64,000 nt of DNA from Desmodus rotundus (GCF_022682495.2 NC_071392.1:104584896-104648895), one strand, 5' to 3'. Numbered from the stretch's first letter, positions 11,171 to 22,900 are shown. The notes: generated by a model not told the origin, from the letters alone. Numbers and translations are program-made.

Positions 11171-12432
11171 TGTCCATCTGTTTTCCTTGGTGTCCAGCCC
11201 CCTTTCACTGGCCCCAGGCTCTGCACTCGGCTGTCTCAGTGCTCTTTCTGCGTGACTGTGAGCACCGCCTACCCCCAACACCCAGTCGGACCCTGTGGAC
11301 CCTCCGGCTGGGCCCCCTTTGGGCTTGCTCCACCCACCCCTTCACTCCCCCATGGCCAACTGAGAACCTCCAGACTTCCTCACTGAGCTCCCGCAAGGGG
11401 CCGTCTACTCCATCACCTACTTAGAGAAACTTCTCCCGGTCCCTTCCTGGCCCCAGAATCATTTCCCTGGAGAAGGTAAACTTGAGAGAAGACTCCGCGT
11501 TCAATGTTGATTCCTCCTCCAAGTGCACACCCTATTCCCTGGACCCCTGCATGCATTTCTCCTTCTGGAGGATTCCCGCCAGGACTGTCTGTCCCAGCTT
11601 CCCCCCAGTCAGGATTAACAACAATCACCGACATGACTGTGGACCTTTATGATTTACAAGCTCTGCAATAAAAAAGAAATAGTAACAGTTGCCACCTCAT
11701 AGTACAAGTACTGGAGGAGAGCACGTGGTTAAAATGCGTACCACAGTGTGTAGGGGATGTTGTAGAAGTTTAGTGACTGTGGCTGTCACTTCCCCTCCTC
11801 CTGCCCACTGCCCCTGACCATGGTTCAGAGACAGGGCATTCCTTTGGTTGAGCGCCAAGCCTATGTAACCTGCACAAGCTAGGAGATTGATAATTTGGCT
11901 CGCATACGCCACGGTCTCTCTGCGAAGGACCATCCCCATCTCACGGATAAGAAAACAAGCTCAGAGCGGCATTGCCACCCGTCCAAGGTTACACGTGGAC
12001 CTTGGGTTTCAGACTTCAAGGCCTGTGCTCTCCTCATTCCGCCATGTACCCTCACTTTTCTCTCTTCTGATTGTCCTTACCCATCTCGGAGCTGGTGTGC
12101 TTCTTGAGGGGAAGTCGCTAAGGCGGTGGAGCAGGGCGGGTTCTCCTCCGAAGAATCTAGGACGTCAAGTCCTGCCACCTGCTCTGAGTCTTCAATTTCT
12201 CTGCAAGGTCCCTTGGCTAAATTAGGTAATGGGCTAGGAAGCTGGGAGGGAGGGGGGAGAGCTCGCTGACCCCAGGATCTGATTGGCCAGGGCGTCCAGT
12301 CCTGGGGAGTAGGGAGGTGGGAGGAGAGAGTGCCCCTACAAATCTCAGGGGCTGGGGCAGGCCAGAACATCTTCGGGTAGTGGAGTGCAGAGGAGGTGGC
12401 CCGTGGCAGAGGAGTCCCTGTGATTAGCAACC

Positions 12433-15037
12433 ATGGTAAGGACGCGAAGGGACTTCATCCCTTTGCTCGCTGGAGCATCTCTGGGCCTCTCTGGGGCCCG
12501 ATCTGGGTGCTCTGTGGGGCAGTGACTCGGACGTTTGAAGGTGGAACGTGATGGTGCCTGACACCCAGCAGGAAGCCTGGGAAGGAAGCCTTGGACCTCT
12601 CTTAGAAGGGCAGGGCTGGGATGTTCCAGGCATTGATCCTGAAGGTGTGCAGATCCCCTGCAGACCTTCTGAGACTTCCAGCAATGGTGGTCAGAGAACT
12701 GTGAGGGGGAGGCTCCGCGTGTGCCTACCTTAACTAGGTAAAGATGGGGATCCAAAGGCCGGAGGGAGTCACCAGCAAACTGGCTGGAAGCCTGGCCAAA
12801 CCTTCCCAGGGCCAGTGAGAGAAGAAAGACTCCTCTGGAAGATGGGAGGCCTGCAGGGCCTTGAGCCAGCTCAGGTGCGGGACCCCAAGAGCTCCAAAGG
12901 TGATGAGAAGGGACAGAAGATGCCAGACCAGTGTTAGAGAGACCACAGCCTCCCAGACAGGGCTTCTGATTTAGAACTCTCACCTTGCTCTAAGATCCCC
13001 CTTCCCACTGCACTTCAAGGAGTAACTGAACCCTGGAGGCCAGCTGTTGCTGCCCTTGCCAGACTAAAATTAGCCTGCTCTCCTGGCATGGGCAAGGAGG
13101 GGAGAAGGAGGGTGGGGGGCGAGGAAGAGGGCCAGCAGCCGGCAAGCTAAGGAACTCCTGGGACACCTCAGCCCTTCCTCACCACCAGCTGCAGCCCAAA
13201 GCCCCCTGCCCAGATGCCTTGGCTTAGACATGACCAGAAGTCCCCACAGAAATCTTGTCTTCACTCCCACAAGGGCCCCGTCACATTCTGCCTGGTGTGA
13301 GTGGCATTTACTCCAGTGACTGCATCCTCTCTGCAAGTTCCTCAAGGGGAAGGATGACCTGTCTGACTCTGGTGGGGGGAGGGGGGCGCCTAGTCTATGG
13401 CCTGACACTAAGTAGGTGCTCAATAACGTGGTGTCACATTATTTATTTGAGAACGTTTTTATCGAGCACCTGTGAAAATACTAGACACTGTTAGGAGATT
13501 GGGAAAACCACGCTGGAAGGGTGTCCACTTGGCAAATTCCGTTCATTTCATTTTATCTCTGAAAACCTGCAGAGAAGGGGGCGTGAGGAGACATTAAGTG
13601 ATTTGCCTAAGTTACCGGGGCGTTCCTGATTTGACCTCTGATTGACAAGTGAGGAGGCCTCGGGCATATTCTGTTTCGCCCCTGGCTCTCCAAATCTGGG
13701 GTTGGGGGCTGTGGGAGTGGGCAGGAGCGGTGGCCAGTTTGGAGTTGTCCTGCTGGAGGACAAAGGGGCACTAACAGAGGTGGGGGGCGAGGGGAACAAG
13801 GTTAAAGCAAGACTGTGCCCCTGAGCTGCCCCTTCCGCCCTCTGACTCTCTGTCTTCTGCAGACGGACCAGCAGGCGGAGGCCCGGTCCTACCTCAGCGA
13901 GGAGATGATCGCTGGTGAGTGGCAGAGTGCAGGCTGGCTGCTGGGCGGTGTGTGCTGGGGCTGTTTGGTGCCCGGGAGCGTGGGAGAGTAGTTGATGTGA
14001 GGCTGACCGTCCATCCAGGCTCACCTCAGCTCTCTGCCTTCCTTCCCCTCGCAGAGTTCAAGGCTGCTTTTGACATGTTTGACGCTGATGGTGGCGGGGA
14101 CATCAGCGTCAAGGAGTTGGGCACGGTGATGAGGATGCTGGGCCAAACACCCACCAAAGAGGAACTGGACGCCATCATCGAGGAGGTGGACGAAGACGGT
14201 GAGCGGGTAGCCCTCCGAGGCAGGGCTGGGGGGGGGCGGGGGGGGGAGAGGCGAGCACCCAGGCACCCGAGACTCAGCCTCGCTCACCGCCTGTGCCCCG
14301 CAGGCAGCGGCACCATCGACTTCGAGGAGTTCTTGGTCATGATGGTGCGCCAGATGAAGGAGGACGCGAAGGGGAAGAGCGAGGAGGAGCTGGCCGAGTG
14401 TTTCCGCATCTTTGACAGGTGTGTTGGGGGCCTGGGAGCCGCGGCAGGGCTGCAGAGTCCGAGCCTGGCCAGCAGGGCACAGAGGTCCCCGGGGTGAGGG
14501 CCCAGGAAGGGGCGTCGAGCGCGGCGAGCCCCCGTCCGCCCTGAGCCGCGCCGTCCGTCCCCCCGAAGGAACGCAGACGGCTACATCGACGCGGAGGAGC
14601 TGGCTGAGATCTTCAGGGCCTCTGGGGAGCACGTGACAGACGAGGAGATCGAATCGCTGATGAAAGATGGGGACAAGAACAACGACGGCCGCATTGACTT
14701 CGACGGTGAGGGCTGCGGGAGCGTGCGGGGCGCCGGGGACGAGCCGTGCGGGAGCGTGCGGGGCGGGGCGCCAGTGCAGCTGGGTCCCACGCGGGCGCCC
14801 ACTGGGCATCGCTTGACCAAGTTCCTCCTGCGGGCGTGCAGGGAGCCCCCGGCGGTTTTGTGCCATTTCTCACTAAACGCGAGGGCACGCCCTCGGTGTG
14901 GCCAGAACCCTGGCCGGGCCTCACTCGTCCCGGGACACTGCACCCCGGCACAGGGCTCCGCGTCCCGAGGGGACCCCTGATAGCCTGTTCCTCTTTTCCC
15001 CGCAGAATTCCTGAAGATGATGGAGGGTGTGCAGTAA
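12433..15037 (+). CDS. TNNC2: Troponin C2, fast skeletal type
   Basis: The calcium sensor of the troponin complex in fast skeletal muscle: Ca2+ binding to its N-lobe releases troponin I inhibition of actin-myosin. Six coding exons: 12433-12435 (the ATG alone), 13863-13914, 14055-14198, 14304-14418, 14569-14705 and 15006-15037, all with GT-AG junctions and total phase agreement. The product is exactly 160 residues, the family length. Four EF-hand loops are intact: 28-39 ([12 protein letters not shown]), 64-75 ([12 protein letters not shown]), 104-115 ([12 protein letters not shown]) and 140-151 ([12 protein letters not shown]). Site I keeps its ligands, which separates this fast skeletal form from cardiac TNNC1, where site I is dead. 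A central helix links the lobes (about 85-95), and the protein ends KMMEGVQ. Introns 2-5 are short and GC-rich. Confidence 0.98.
12436..13862 (+). other. TNNC2 intron 1
   Basis: Begins GTAAGG right after the ATG codon and ends CTTCTGCAG. It contains an L2 3'-end fragment (about 13270-13440, ending 'taggtgctcaataacg'). Nothing else recognised. Confidence 0.8.
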
Positions 15038-15159
15038 GAAGTCCGCCCCAGCCTCCCCCGAAACCGCGCGGCCCTCGGGCGTGGGGCCTCCGCCGCGCCC
15101 AGTGTCATTCCCCGCCCCGGAGGGAAGCGCGGCCCCTTCTGGGATGTCCTTCTAGAAGG

Positions 15160-15165
15160 AATAAA
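15160..15165 (+). terminator. TNNC2 polyadenylation signal
   Basis: AATAAA 123 bp after the TNNC2 stop; cleavage expected near 15180. Confidence 0.85.
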
Positions 15166-15190
15166 AGCAAACTTTGCAAAGCGCTTGGCC

Positions 15191-15544
15191 TGAGTGAGGG
15201 GAGGGTCCACGAGCGGGTGTCAGAGGAGCCGGGCCGCCGTGCAGAGCGCCATCTCCGCCCTCCGGCTCCTGGGGGGCGACTCCAGCTGCGCAGTGTGGGA
15301 GGTCGCAGGAGCCGAGAGCTGGGCAGCGCTGGACGCGCTCCGCAAGTTCGCGCCCCGCCACCCGCAGCTGGCGCTGGGCGTGTGCCGCTCGGCGGACTCG
15401 CCGCGGTGGCGCCTGGCACTGCAAGAGGGAGGCCGCAGGGGTTTCGGTTTGAGTCAGAATGAGCCGGCAGCCCGCGGACGGTGCGGGGGGACCTGGGGTA
15501 AAGTGAAGGCGCCGCAGGAGGCTGGAACTGGGCGAGGGAGGTGA
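15191..15544 (+). other. Unexplained GC-rich open reading frame (stop to stop)
   Basis: A 116-codon frame with strong G/C preference at third positions and an ordinary-looking amino-acid mix (AAVQSAISALRLLGG, AALDALRKFAPRHPQLALG). It has no ATG start and lies directly after the TNNC2 poly(A) site. I do not recognise the family. It could be an exon of an unknown transcript, an old retrocopy, or chance coding bias in a CpG island. Confidence 0.2.
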
Positions 15545-15834
15545 AGCTTTCTTTCAGCGCAGTCCCTCGTTTCTAGAGCCTTTGGGTCTCGGGCGCAGGC
15601 TACCGGGTTGAGGATGGGGGAGCGGGTGCCCATCCATCCCAGGCAGCAGCATTCCCCCTTGATCTTTTCCACTTCCTCTGTTCTGAGCGCCTTATAGGTC
15701 TCCTGCTGGCGATGGTAGGGGTACACTTAGCCAGGAAGGAGGTTCTGACATCATCATCTCCACCCTGGATCCATCCCCGCCTCTGCCTGGTCTCCCCGAC
15801 TTCAGTCCCCTCCAAGGCCATCAGCATGATGTAG

Positions 15835-16200
15835 CTAAAAATGAAATCTGACCTGGCCGCTCCCCTTTTGAAAGTCTTCCAAGGCTCCCCATTGCTTCTA
15901 GAATCAAATCCAGTTTCCTTCCCCTCCCCTCGTGGGCTCCATCCATGCTGGGCAATCTACCATTCCTGCTGTGAACAGTGAGGATGCGCATTCCAGCCTT
16001 TGGGCCTTTGCACATGCTGTTCTCCCTTCTTGGAATGTCTTTCCTCTTCCAGTAAGCCCGGCAGATTCTTCAACCAGCTCAGATACCATCTCCAAGATAC
16101 CAAGACCCAGGGCAGATACCACCGTCTCCTCCCCTGAAACCTGCCCTCACTGTCTGCAGGCTGGCTTCCATAGTTCTTTGTACCCAATCTGGTTACAGCA
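15835..16200 (+). mobile_element. L2 LINE 3' fragment
   Basis: Contains the L2-type string of 'ttccaaggctccccattgct', 'tttgggcctttgcacatgct' and 'tggaatgtctttcctcttcc' in consensus order. Confidence 0.65.
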
Positions 16201-16229
16201 GGCTGGGTCAACGCTAATTAAGGACAGGG

Positions 16230-16420
16230 GTAGTTTGGCTTTAGGTGAGCTTAGTTTGAATCCTCACTCCTCGTGACACATGAAAGCACTCTGTGCTTCA
16301 GTTCCCTAATCTGTAAAATGTAAAATCTGATCACGGTGGTACTGACATCACAGGGTCGTGAGAAGGAGTTACAGTGTGGCAAGTACTTAGAACCTGGCAC
16401 ATAGGTTCAGCATTTAATAT
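16230..16420 (+). mobile_element. MIR element
   Basis: Forward MIR order: 'gtttgaatcctcactcc', 'cttcagttccctaatctgta', 'agggtcgtgagaaggagtta', 'gaacctggcacatagg'. Confidence 0.6.
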
Positions 16421-17029
16421 ATGCTATTATAAATATCATTGTTATCATTCTGAAGCCCTGAACTCCTCCGTTACTCATAGCTGCAGCCCTCCTTCCCCAA
16501 CTCCCATTCATTCATGTTTCCTAGTTTTTATTTCCATTTCGGATCAGTGCTGGGGGATAGTAATTGGGCATTACTTCCGTTAGCCACACAACCCCGGAGG
16601 CACACGATCTAATGATCTCTACCTTATAGGCGAGGAGGCTAAGGCCTAGTGAGGCGCAGTACACAGGCACACAGCTAACAGCCTAGATGGCATCGCTCTG
16701 TGGTGGAAACAGGAACAAGGCCCTTGTCTGTTGACAGTTCTACCTGGACATCCTGCCCTGAGCAGATAAGTTCCCCTACTCCTCCATCTTGCTCTCCTGT
16801 GTGCCTTGTCTTTGGGATGGTACCCTGAGGGATGGGGCCCAGCCCAGGAATTCCGGAGCCCCCTTCTCACCTCTAATTTACTTGCTGTGACCTGCTTCCT
16901 TCTATCTCCTTATCATTTCGTCCCTCCTCTCCATTCCATGCCTGCTCAGCGTTACAACTCAGGCTTCCGCCATTGCATACCAGGCTGTTGAGAACAGCAG
17001 TGAACCTCCTCCCCTGCCCTTTACTCACC

Positions 17030-17665
17030 AGAGAGACAACAGCCAGAGGGATCTTTCTAACACCAAGTGTGATCGGGTCACTGCCCGGTTCAAGGCATCG
17101 TTAGCCGCCAGTTGCTCTCAAGATAAAGCCCAAGCATTTTAATATGGCTTTACAAGCCCTTGGTGACCTGACCTCATGCCACTTCTCCAGTCTTCGTTCC
17201 TCCCCTCCTGCCCATCCCCCTGAACTTCTGGCTTTCCAAGGAGTGTGCTTTCTTATTCCAGCTGTATGGTCCAATCCGTCTTCAGAAAGCTCTCCTTGGC
17301 CCTGCTAGTCCTTGTTAGGTGCCCCACCAAGTTGGCTGTCAGAGCAACATGTGAGTCTAGCACCCCACAATTATTGAGTGCTTACTATGTGCCAAGCTAA
17401 GCTCCTTCACCTCCTGTTTTACGAAGAGGTTAAGTCTAAATGCCCAAGTGTATACAAGGAACATGGGGGCGGAGCAGGGATTCTAACACAGTTCTCTGCC
17501 TGCCTGGTCTGCGCTCTTAACCATCACTCCGTAGGACACTCTGTCTGCCCTGTTAATATGTCTGTCTCCGCTTTGAACTTCAGCGTCTTTGAGCACAGGA
17601 CTGTGTCTTTTCCCCTGCTTTATCCCCAAGCATAGGGCCTTTACCCTGTAGGCGCTCAATAGGAA
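17030..17665 (+). mobile_element. L2 LINE 3' fragment
   Basis: Starts 'acagccagagggatctttct', passes through 'gacctgacctcatgccactt' and ends 'gtaggcgctcaatagg', all in L2 3'-end order. A MIR-like piece sits in it at about 17365-17530. Confidence 0.65.
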
Positions 17666-17699
17666 TAGGAATAATAATAATCATACCTTTAAAAAAAAT

Positions 17700-18198
17700 C
17701 ACAAATAGGGTTTTTATTTGTCACCATTAAAACTCTCACTCCTAAACAGCTTCTTGGACTAGGGGCTGGTATCCATCAGCTCGATTCACCATGAAGCTCC
17801 ATGAGTTTTTCTAATTCAAACCTGGGCTTCTTCAGCATTTTGACTTTTCTAACAAAGACATCGTGGGGCAGATACATAGACCAGCAAGCCTTTTCTGTGT
17901 CTTTTCCAGCGCTATCTGAAATCAATTTATTGACCACTTCTTTCAATCATTTGCACTCTTGGGTCATGATATCCATCATCTTCTGTTGGATTTGGCGGAC
18001 CCGCTGCTGCTGAGCATAAGAGGTCTTCCTAATCTGATTGCTGCGCTTCTTAGTAAAACCAACAGAGTAGACAAAGCAAATAACCATCGGTAGTCTTGAC
18101 GTTAACATGAGCTTCAATCATGGTCTGCCGTTTTTTTGACCATGGAGCACGTTTTGTCACAGGTAAGATCCATGCCATGGAAATTAGGCAGTTTTTTG
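17700..18198 (-). pseudogene. RPS3A: RPS3A processed pseudogene, 5'-truncated
   Basis: An intron-free minus-strand copy of ribosomal protein S3a mRNA. It begins at the codons for [18 protein letters not shown] (18198 end), continues through [20 protein letters not shown] sequence and [15 protein letters not shown], and ends at a TAG at 17742-17744, followed by AATAAA (minus strand) at 17713-17718. About the first 40 per cent of the coding region is missing. Frameshifts are present, and an internal deletion after LMELHGE removes the acidic linker and puts a stop in frame. The 5' truncation is typical of L1-driven retrotransposition. A Ves SINE abuts the truncated end, so SINE insertion may also have removed sequence. 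Confidence 0.85.
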
Positions 18199-18418
18199 TC
18201 CTGGCTGGTGTGGCTCAGTGGACTGAGCACCCACCTGCAAAATGAAAGGTCGCCAGTTCGATTCCCAGTTTGAGCACATGCTTGGGTTGTGGGCCAGGTC
18301 CCTAGTACGGGGCACACAAGAGACAACCATACATTGATGTTTCTCTTCATCTCTTTCTCCCTCCCTCCCTCTCTAAAAATAAAAATAAAATAAAAATCTT
18401 AAAAAAATTAAAAAAAAT
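18199..18418 (+). mobile_element. Ves-family SINE
   Basis: Begins CCTGGCTGGTGTGGCTCAGT, has the B-box-like GCCAGTTCGATTCCC, a pyrimidine-rich stretch and an A-rich tail (AAAATAAAATAAAAATC). It abuts the truncated end of the RPS3A retrocopy. Confidence 0.9.
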
Positions 18419-19540
18419 GCAGAATCCATACCCCAGACCAACTAAATAAAAATTTACATTTGAACAAGAATTTAAGTGGACTTATAAGCACTTTAGATTG
18501 AGAAGCACGGCTCCAAGCTCCAAAGAGAGAGCTAAGTGCACAATTTTAGAGATAAGGAAACTGAATGAGGACACCCAAGTTCCACCCAATTTGACAACTC
18601 CAGTTCTCACATGTGGCTGCTTGCTGGGGGCTGGGATAGCAGGAGTAAGAAAAGGAGTGGGGAAGAACCTTCCTGATGGGCCCCTGCTGTCTCCTCCCCT
18701 CTGCCCAAGGCCTGCACAACCAGCTGCAGGCAGAGCAGACCCCAGGGTGAGCGGAGGCTGAGACCTGGGCAGTATCAGAGTGCACCTGGGTGCTGTCCAG
18801 CTTGGAGATCTTCCTGCAGGACCTGGGCTGGGCCCATTGCCTCAGCCTGCTCTTCTCTCTGCTAGGACCCTGCTGGTCAGCACAAGGGTTTCTTCATGGG
18901 GGAAAATGGCCAGAGGGGCTGTGGGCCTGAGTCACTGGGTGCAGCAGTTAGAGGAAGTGCTGGAGGTGAAATGTGCCTCCCTTGGAGCATGGGGCCATCT
19001 GTGGGAGACGTGGGACAAGAGGCAAGTTGAGAGCTCTGTCTGGAGGGAAGGGGCTTTCCCTGCCTCTCTCTAGATCCTGGACCTGCTCAGGGTGACCCGA
19101 GCCTTCTCCTTTTTCAGGGCCAGAGCACCTACTGTCAGAAGGTACGTGGCTGGTCCTCTGCACCCCACCTCCCAGACTATGGTCTGGTTTAGCCTCATCG
19201 GCAACACTGCTGGGGCGGCTCCAATAGTTGCTAGCATCCCTGGAGCAGGTCACTACTCCAAAGAAATAGGCATTTTGTGACACCCGTCTTATAGATGCAT
19301 AACAGATGTAAAGTCATAAAATAAGGTCACAAGGGAACAAATCCTAGTCACCCCACTGCTTGGCCCTACGGGCTTGGACACTTTGAAGGTCAAGTGCTTC
19401 TCCCTGGAAACAGAAGCCCAGATCCTAGGAGCCTGCCCCCGCCCTCCCTGCCCCACCTGAGTACTTCTAACTCTAGGGTAACTACAAGGCAGCAACTTGT
19501 AAAAAAAAAGAAAAAACAACAACACACCAATATATACTTA
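18419..19540. other. Intergenic between RPS3A retrocopy and UBE2C
   Basis: Unique-looking sequence. A moderately GC-rich stretch (18660-19150) contains several short open frames, none resembling a known protein. An A-rich run lies at 19501-19520. Confidence 0.6.
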
Positions 19541-19546
19541 TTTAAT
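19541..19546 (-). terminator. Candidate UBE2C polyadenylation signal (ATTAAA)
   Basis: The plus strand reads TTTAAT, which is ATTAAA on the minus strand, about 175 bp after the UBE2C stop. No canonical AATAAA is nearer on that strand. Confidence 0.45.
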
Positions 19547-19718
19547 ATATTCATCACAGGAGTTCAACCAGACTTAATTTAAAAAACAGAAACAAAACAA
19601 ATAGGACACCACGACTGAAGATACAGAGTCATATACAGAAATCAAGGCAAGGATAGACCATCTCTGGGAGAAAAAAAGTAAGAAAGACAGCGCAAGGAGA
19701 GGGGCTGGACAGCCTGGG

Positions 19719-22659
19719 TCAGGGCTCTTGGCTGGAGACCTGCTTCGCATAGGTTTCTTGCACGTACTTCTTAAAGGCTGGAAGAGAACAGGAAGGTCTT
19801 GGTGAGTGGGGGTGACAGGAGTTAAGGTGGGCAAGAGGGCAGCAGGGATGCAAAGGTGGGCAGAGTTTGGGGGGCAGCTCCCAGAACATATTCCCCCTCT
19901 GCTGCCCACCCAATGAGTCTTCCTGCCTCCCGTGAGACTGGGGAGGGTACTGGGGGCCTTGGTGAGCAAGTTTTTTGCACAAAGCTCTGCCTTCTCTTAA
20001 AAAGCCTCTCAACCCATGGGGTTAATTTTCTGATTTTATATCCAACAGGCAAACCAGAAACACCAAGGTAGAGGTAGGACTGGCTTCCCTGCCCCTTAGG
20101 ACACATTCCCAAGTCATGGAGATTGTTTTGCTTGACGGAGCCTTGGAAGGCTGGGGAGGGATCGCCCGGTGCCGCAGGAGGAAGGGCTCACCCGTGGGGT
20201 TTTTCCAGAGCTCGGCAGCATGTGTGTTCAAGGGGCTGTCGATGTTGGGTTCTGTGGGCAGAGAGAACAAGATGGTCATGGGGGTGGATGAGGCTGCCTG
20301 GGGGAGTCCTGACAGGTTCCCAGGTGGCAGGGGAGGGGCTAGCCTCAGAAGTCACCTCCTAGCAGGCTCTGGATGGAGAGCAGGATGGTCCTGACGTCAT
20401 ATAGCGCAGACCACTTGTCCTTCAGGATGTCCAGGCAGATGTTACCCTGGGTGTCCACGTTGGGGTGGTAGCAGGGCGTAAGGAATTTCACCGTTGGCGC
20501 GTTGTACGGGTAGCCGCTGGGGAACTCCAGGGAGAGCTTATACCTCAGGTCTTCGTACACCTGGCATGGGGAAATAGAGGCGGGGAGTGAGTCTGCCACC
20601 CCGAACCTCAGATCCCAGCCCGAGCCCCACATAAGGGGCATGCTAGGACCTCTTGAGTTTTTCTGGGGCCTGACAGCAGACAGTCTTATACTGGCTTTGG
20701 TGCTTTCTCTCATATCTGGTGGGGACATCAGGGATCCCTTGGCCTGAGGGTTGTAAAGTAGCACCTGAGGGTCACCACAGCTGTGCTTTCTAGTCTAATT
20801 AGACTATTAGTCACTAACATGTACAAATTAGGAGATTTGGGGCACAGATCTGGAGTTCTGACTTCTCTTAAACCCGGATGTGCAGCAATGGGAAGCTGCC
20901 CTTTCGAGACCTGTGCCCTCTCCATGGCCTAAGTTCTTGCTTGTCCACCATTCCTTTCCTTGCTGTCTGGCCTCTGAAGAATCTAAGATGGAGAGACCTG
21001 CTTTAAACCCACCTTCTCACTATACAGAAGGGGAGACCGGGGACCCAGGCTCAGAGAACAGGGGTGTCCTGTTCGCCTAAAGGCTAGAAGCAGAGCTGGC
21101 ACTTGTATTATTTCACCTCCCTCCTCTCCCCAGACTCCGCAAAATCAGTCGTCCAGCCCAACCCTACACTTACCGTGCCAGCTGCTCCATGGATGGTCCC
21201 CACCCACTTGAAAAGGTTGTCTGATTCAGGGAAGGCAGAAATTCCTTTGTCACCAGACATCTGGGGAGGAAACACAGCACTTGCTGGGCTGCTGAGAACA
21301 CTCGTAGGAACAGGGGCTGACCCCTGACCCCTCAATCCCATCACATTCTGATCCAAAACAAAGCGGCCAGGCCAAGTGGATGGGCTTTGCTGCCGAAGTG
21401 GTTAGACTCCGGGGCCGACCATGCCCTTCTGGGGAGGAGGTTTGGGATTATACAGGTTCAGGGCCAGGCTACAGAGGGAGGGATTATGCAGTGACCATGT
21501 TGGTTGCTGGGAATTCAATTCAACATGCTACTGAGTGCCAGTTCCATACAGAGCCCAGAGACTATTCACAGACCATGGAGATATACAATATAGGCATTGA
21601 AGGACTTGAATGGAATATTCGGGGTTAACGTAGAAAAGATCATCTGGGACGGAAGCATCACAAGGAAGACAGGACTAGAGATACTAAGAGTGGAGAGCTG
21701 GTCATGGCTAAAGCTTAGGGCAGGAAAATAGGGTCAGGGGAAGGCCTTCCATGGCTTCCGGGAGCTGTACTTTAGAGGTAACTTCGTTGCGGGGAGACGG
21801 GATGAGGAGCAGAGGCTGCTGGAAGAAAGGCGTGGGTGGGCATATGAACTTCTTCCCGGGAGAGAGCAACCCAGACTCATCTTTTCACCCCTGTGTCCGA
21901 GCAAAGAGCCTGATGTGGACCAGGAGGCTACTGATGAGTGTGTCCATAAGTGGGAGGGTGGACCCACTGGCTGGGCAGCCAGTCACTCACCATGAGCGTC
22001 ATCAGCTCCTGCTGTAACCTGCAAAAAGGGCGATCGGAGTCACCTGGGAGTCTGGATGGGCCACGACTTCCGATGGTCCCATCTCCTCCCACACAGGTCT
22101 CTCTGAAGGCGCTGTCACGGAGGCTTACCCCTACCCTGAGGGGAGACTGAGCTGGGGGCACACTCCCGTTTCCACTCGAGGGTCCCAGTGAGTCCTCAAT
22201 CTCCCTGCAGGGTGATTACAGCTCTTACAGCATGATTCCAGCGTGTTCCTAACCCCCACTGCTCTTCTGGCATCTCTCCCCGTGCCAAATCTCAAAACTG
22301 TTCTCCTTCGTCATCCCCACAAAGCCACCGAGGGTCCCCGGGGCATCTTCATCGTGGCTCACCCGCGGAGTATCCTGGCAGCATTCCTACATCTTCTGTC
22401 CTCCTTCAGGAGGGTCTCTAAGAGCAGCCTGAGCTCCTAGAGTGTCTCTCCCTCCCATATCTCAGCCGGTCCAGGAGGCGAGGGGGTCCCGGAAGTCTTT
22501 GCTCTCGGGCCCACTGCTCAGGACATGTCACACCTGGCTTTAGCCTAACAACACTCACCTCTTGCCCACGGGGCCCCGGGCAGCGCCCCCGCTGGGCTCG
22601 GCTCCTTTACGAGCAGCGGCGACGCTGGCGGCGGCTGGGTCGCGGTTCTGGGAGGCCAT
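19719..22659 (-). CDS. UBE2C: Ubiquitin-conjugating enzyme E2 C (UbcH10)
   Basis: The E2 enzyme that works with the anaphase-promoting complex to start ubiquitin chains on cyclin B, securin and other mitotic substrates. Six coding exons on the minus strand: 22559-22659, 21991-22018, 21174-21260, 20356-20560, 20192-20251 and 19719-19777. All junctions are GT-AG and the phases agree, giving 179 residues as in the human protein. The ATG is at 22657-22659 ([12 protein letters not shown]). The UBC fold has HPN at 104-106 and the catalytic Cys at 114 ([11 protein letters not shown]). The unstructured, Ala-rich N-terminal extension (1-28) is characteristic of UBE2C. The C-terminus reads [17 protein letters not shown]. 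The gene is convergent with TNNC2 and tandem with DNTTIP1, whose poly(A) site lies about 1.1 kb upstream of its start. Confidence 0.98.
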
Positions 22660-22900
22660 GCGGGCAGCGCAGGCAGGGACAGATGGAGCAAGACCTCTGA
22701 GAACACCACTGCAACTGCAGAACTGTAGGGCAGTCCGCTTGTATTTGAATTGCAACACTCTGGGAGTACTGGCCAATCAGAGGCTCGCTTGGGTTTGATC
22801 CAGCCAATGGGCAGCGCTGCAGGACTGTCACGGTGCAACCGCTAGACTCACGCACTAGAGCGGCGGGAATCCCGCTTCCGAGGGACGATTGGCCGGAGGG
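22660..22900 (-). promoter_or_regulatory. UBE2C promoter with NF-Y and CHR-type sites
   Basis: Upstream of the ATG are three CCAAT motifs: 22773-22777 and 22804-22808 (CCAAT on the plus strand) and 22888-22892 (CCAAT on the minus strand). The first two are 31 bp apart, a spacing common in G2/M genes. A CHR-type TTTGAA (TTCAAA in the direction of transcription) at 22744-22749 lies about 25 bp nearer the start. CHR plus NF-Y is the established signature of DREAM/MuvB-controlled mitotic genes; binding here is inferred. Confidence 0.65.

Larger units (their letters stand above)
8961..12432. other. Intergenic region between divergent SNX21 and TNNC2
   Basis: No coding exon recognised. It holds MIR pieces (about 9060-9170, 9180-9300 and 9340-9440), an ATTC-rich short tandem repeat at 10048-10072, an old LINE-like piece (about 10480-10600) and a candidate muscle control module at 11050-11170. 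The last 100 bp is the presumed 5' UTR and core promoter of TNNC2. Confidence 0.65.
15545..17700. other. Intergenic, ancient repeats
   Basis: No coding exon seen. Contents recognised by eye are an L2 fragment at about 15835-16200, a forward MIR at about 16230-16420, a reverse MIR at about 16570-16690, and an L2 fragment at about 17030-17665 overlapped by a MIR-like piece. Confidence 0.6.

Noticed and set aside
14021..14866. Minus-strand open frame of 281 codons over TNNC2
   Set aside because: Shadow of TNNC2 exons in a GC-rich region; it reads through introns and shows no domain.
18240..18260. tRNA gene signals (A and B boxes)
   Set aside because: The boxes belong to Ves SINEs, which derive from a tRNA; no cloverleaf with paired acceptor stem is present in any copy I read.
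20390..20397. TGACGTCA within UBE2C
   Set aside because: It falls inside the coding exon (codons for YDVR), so chance is the simpler explanation than a cAMP-response element.
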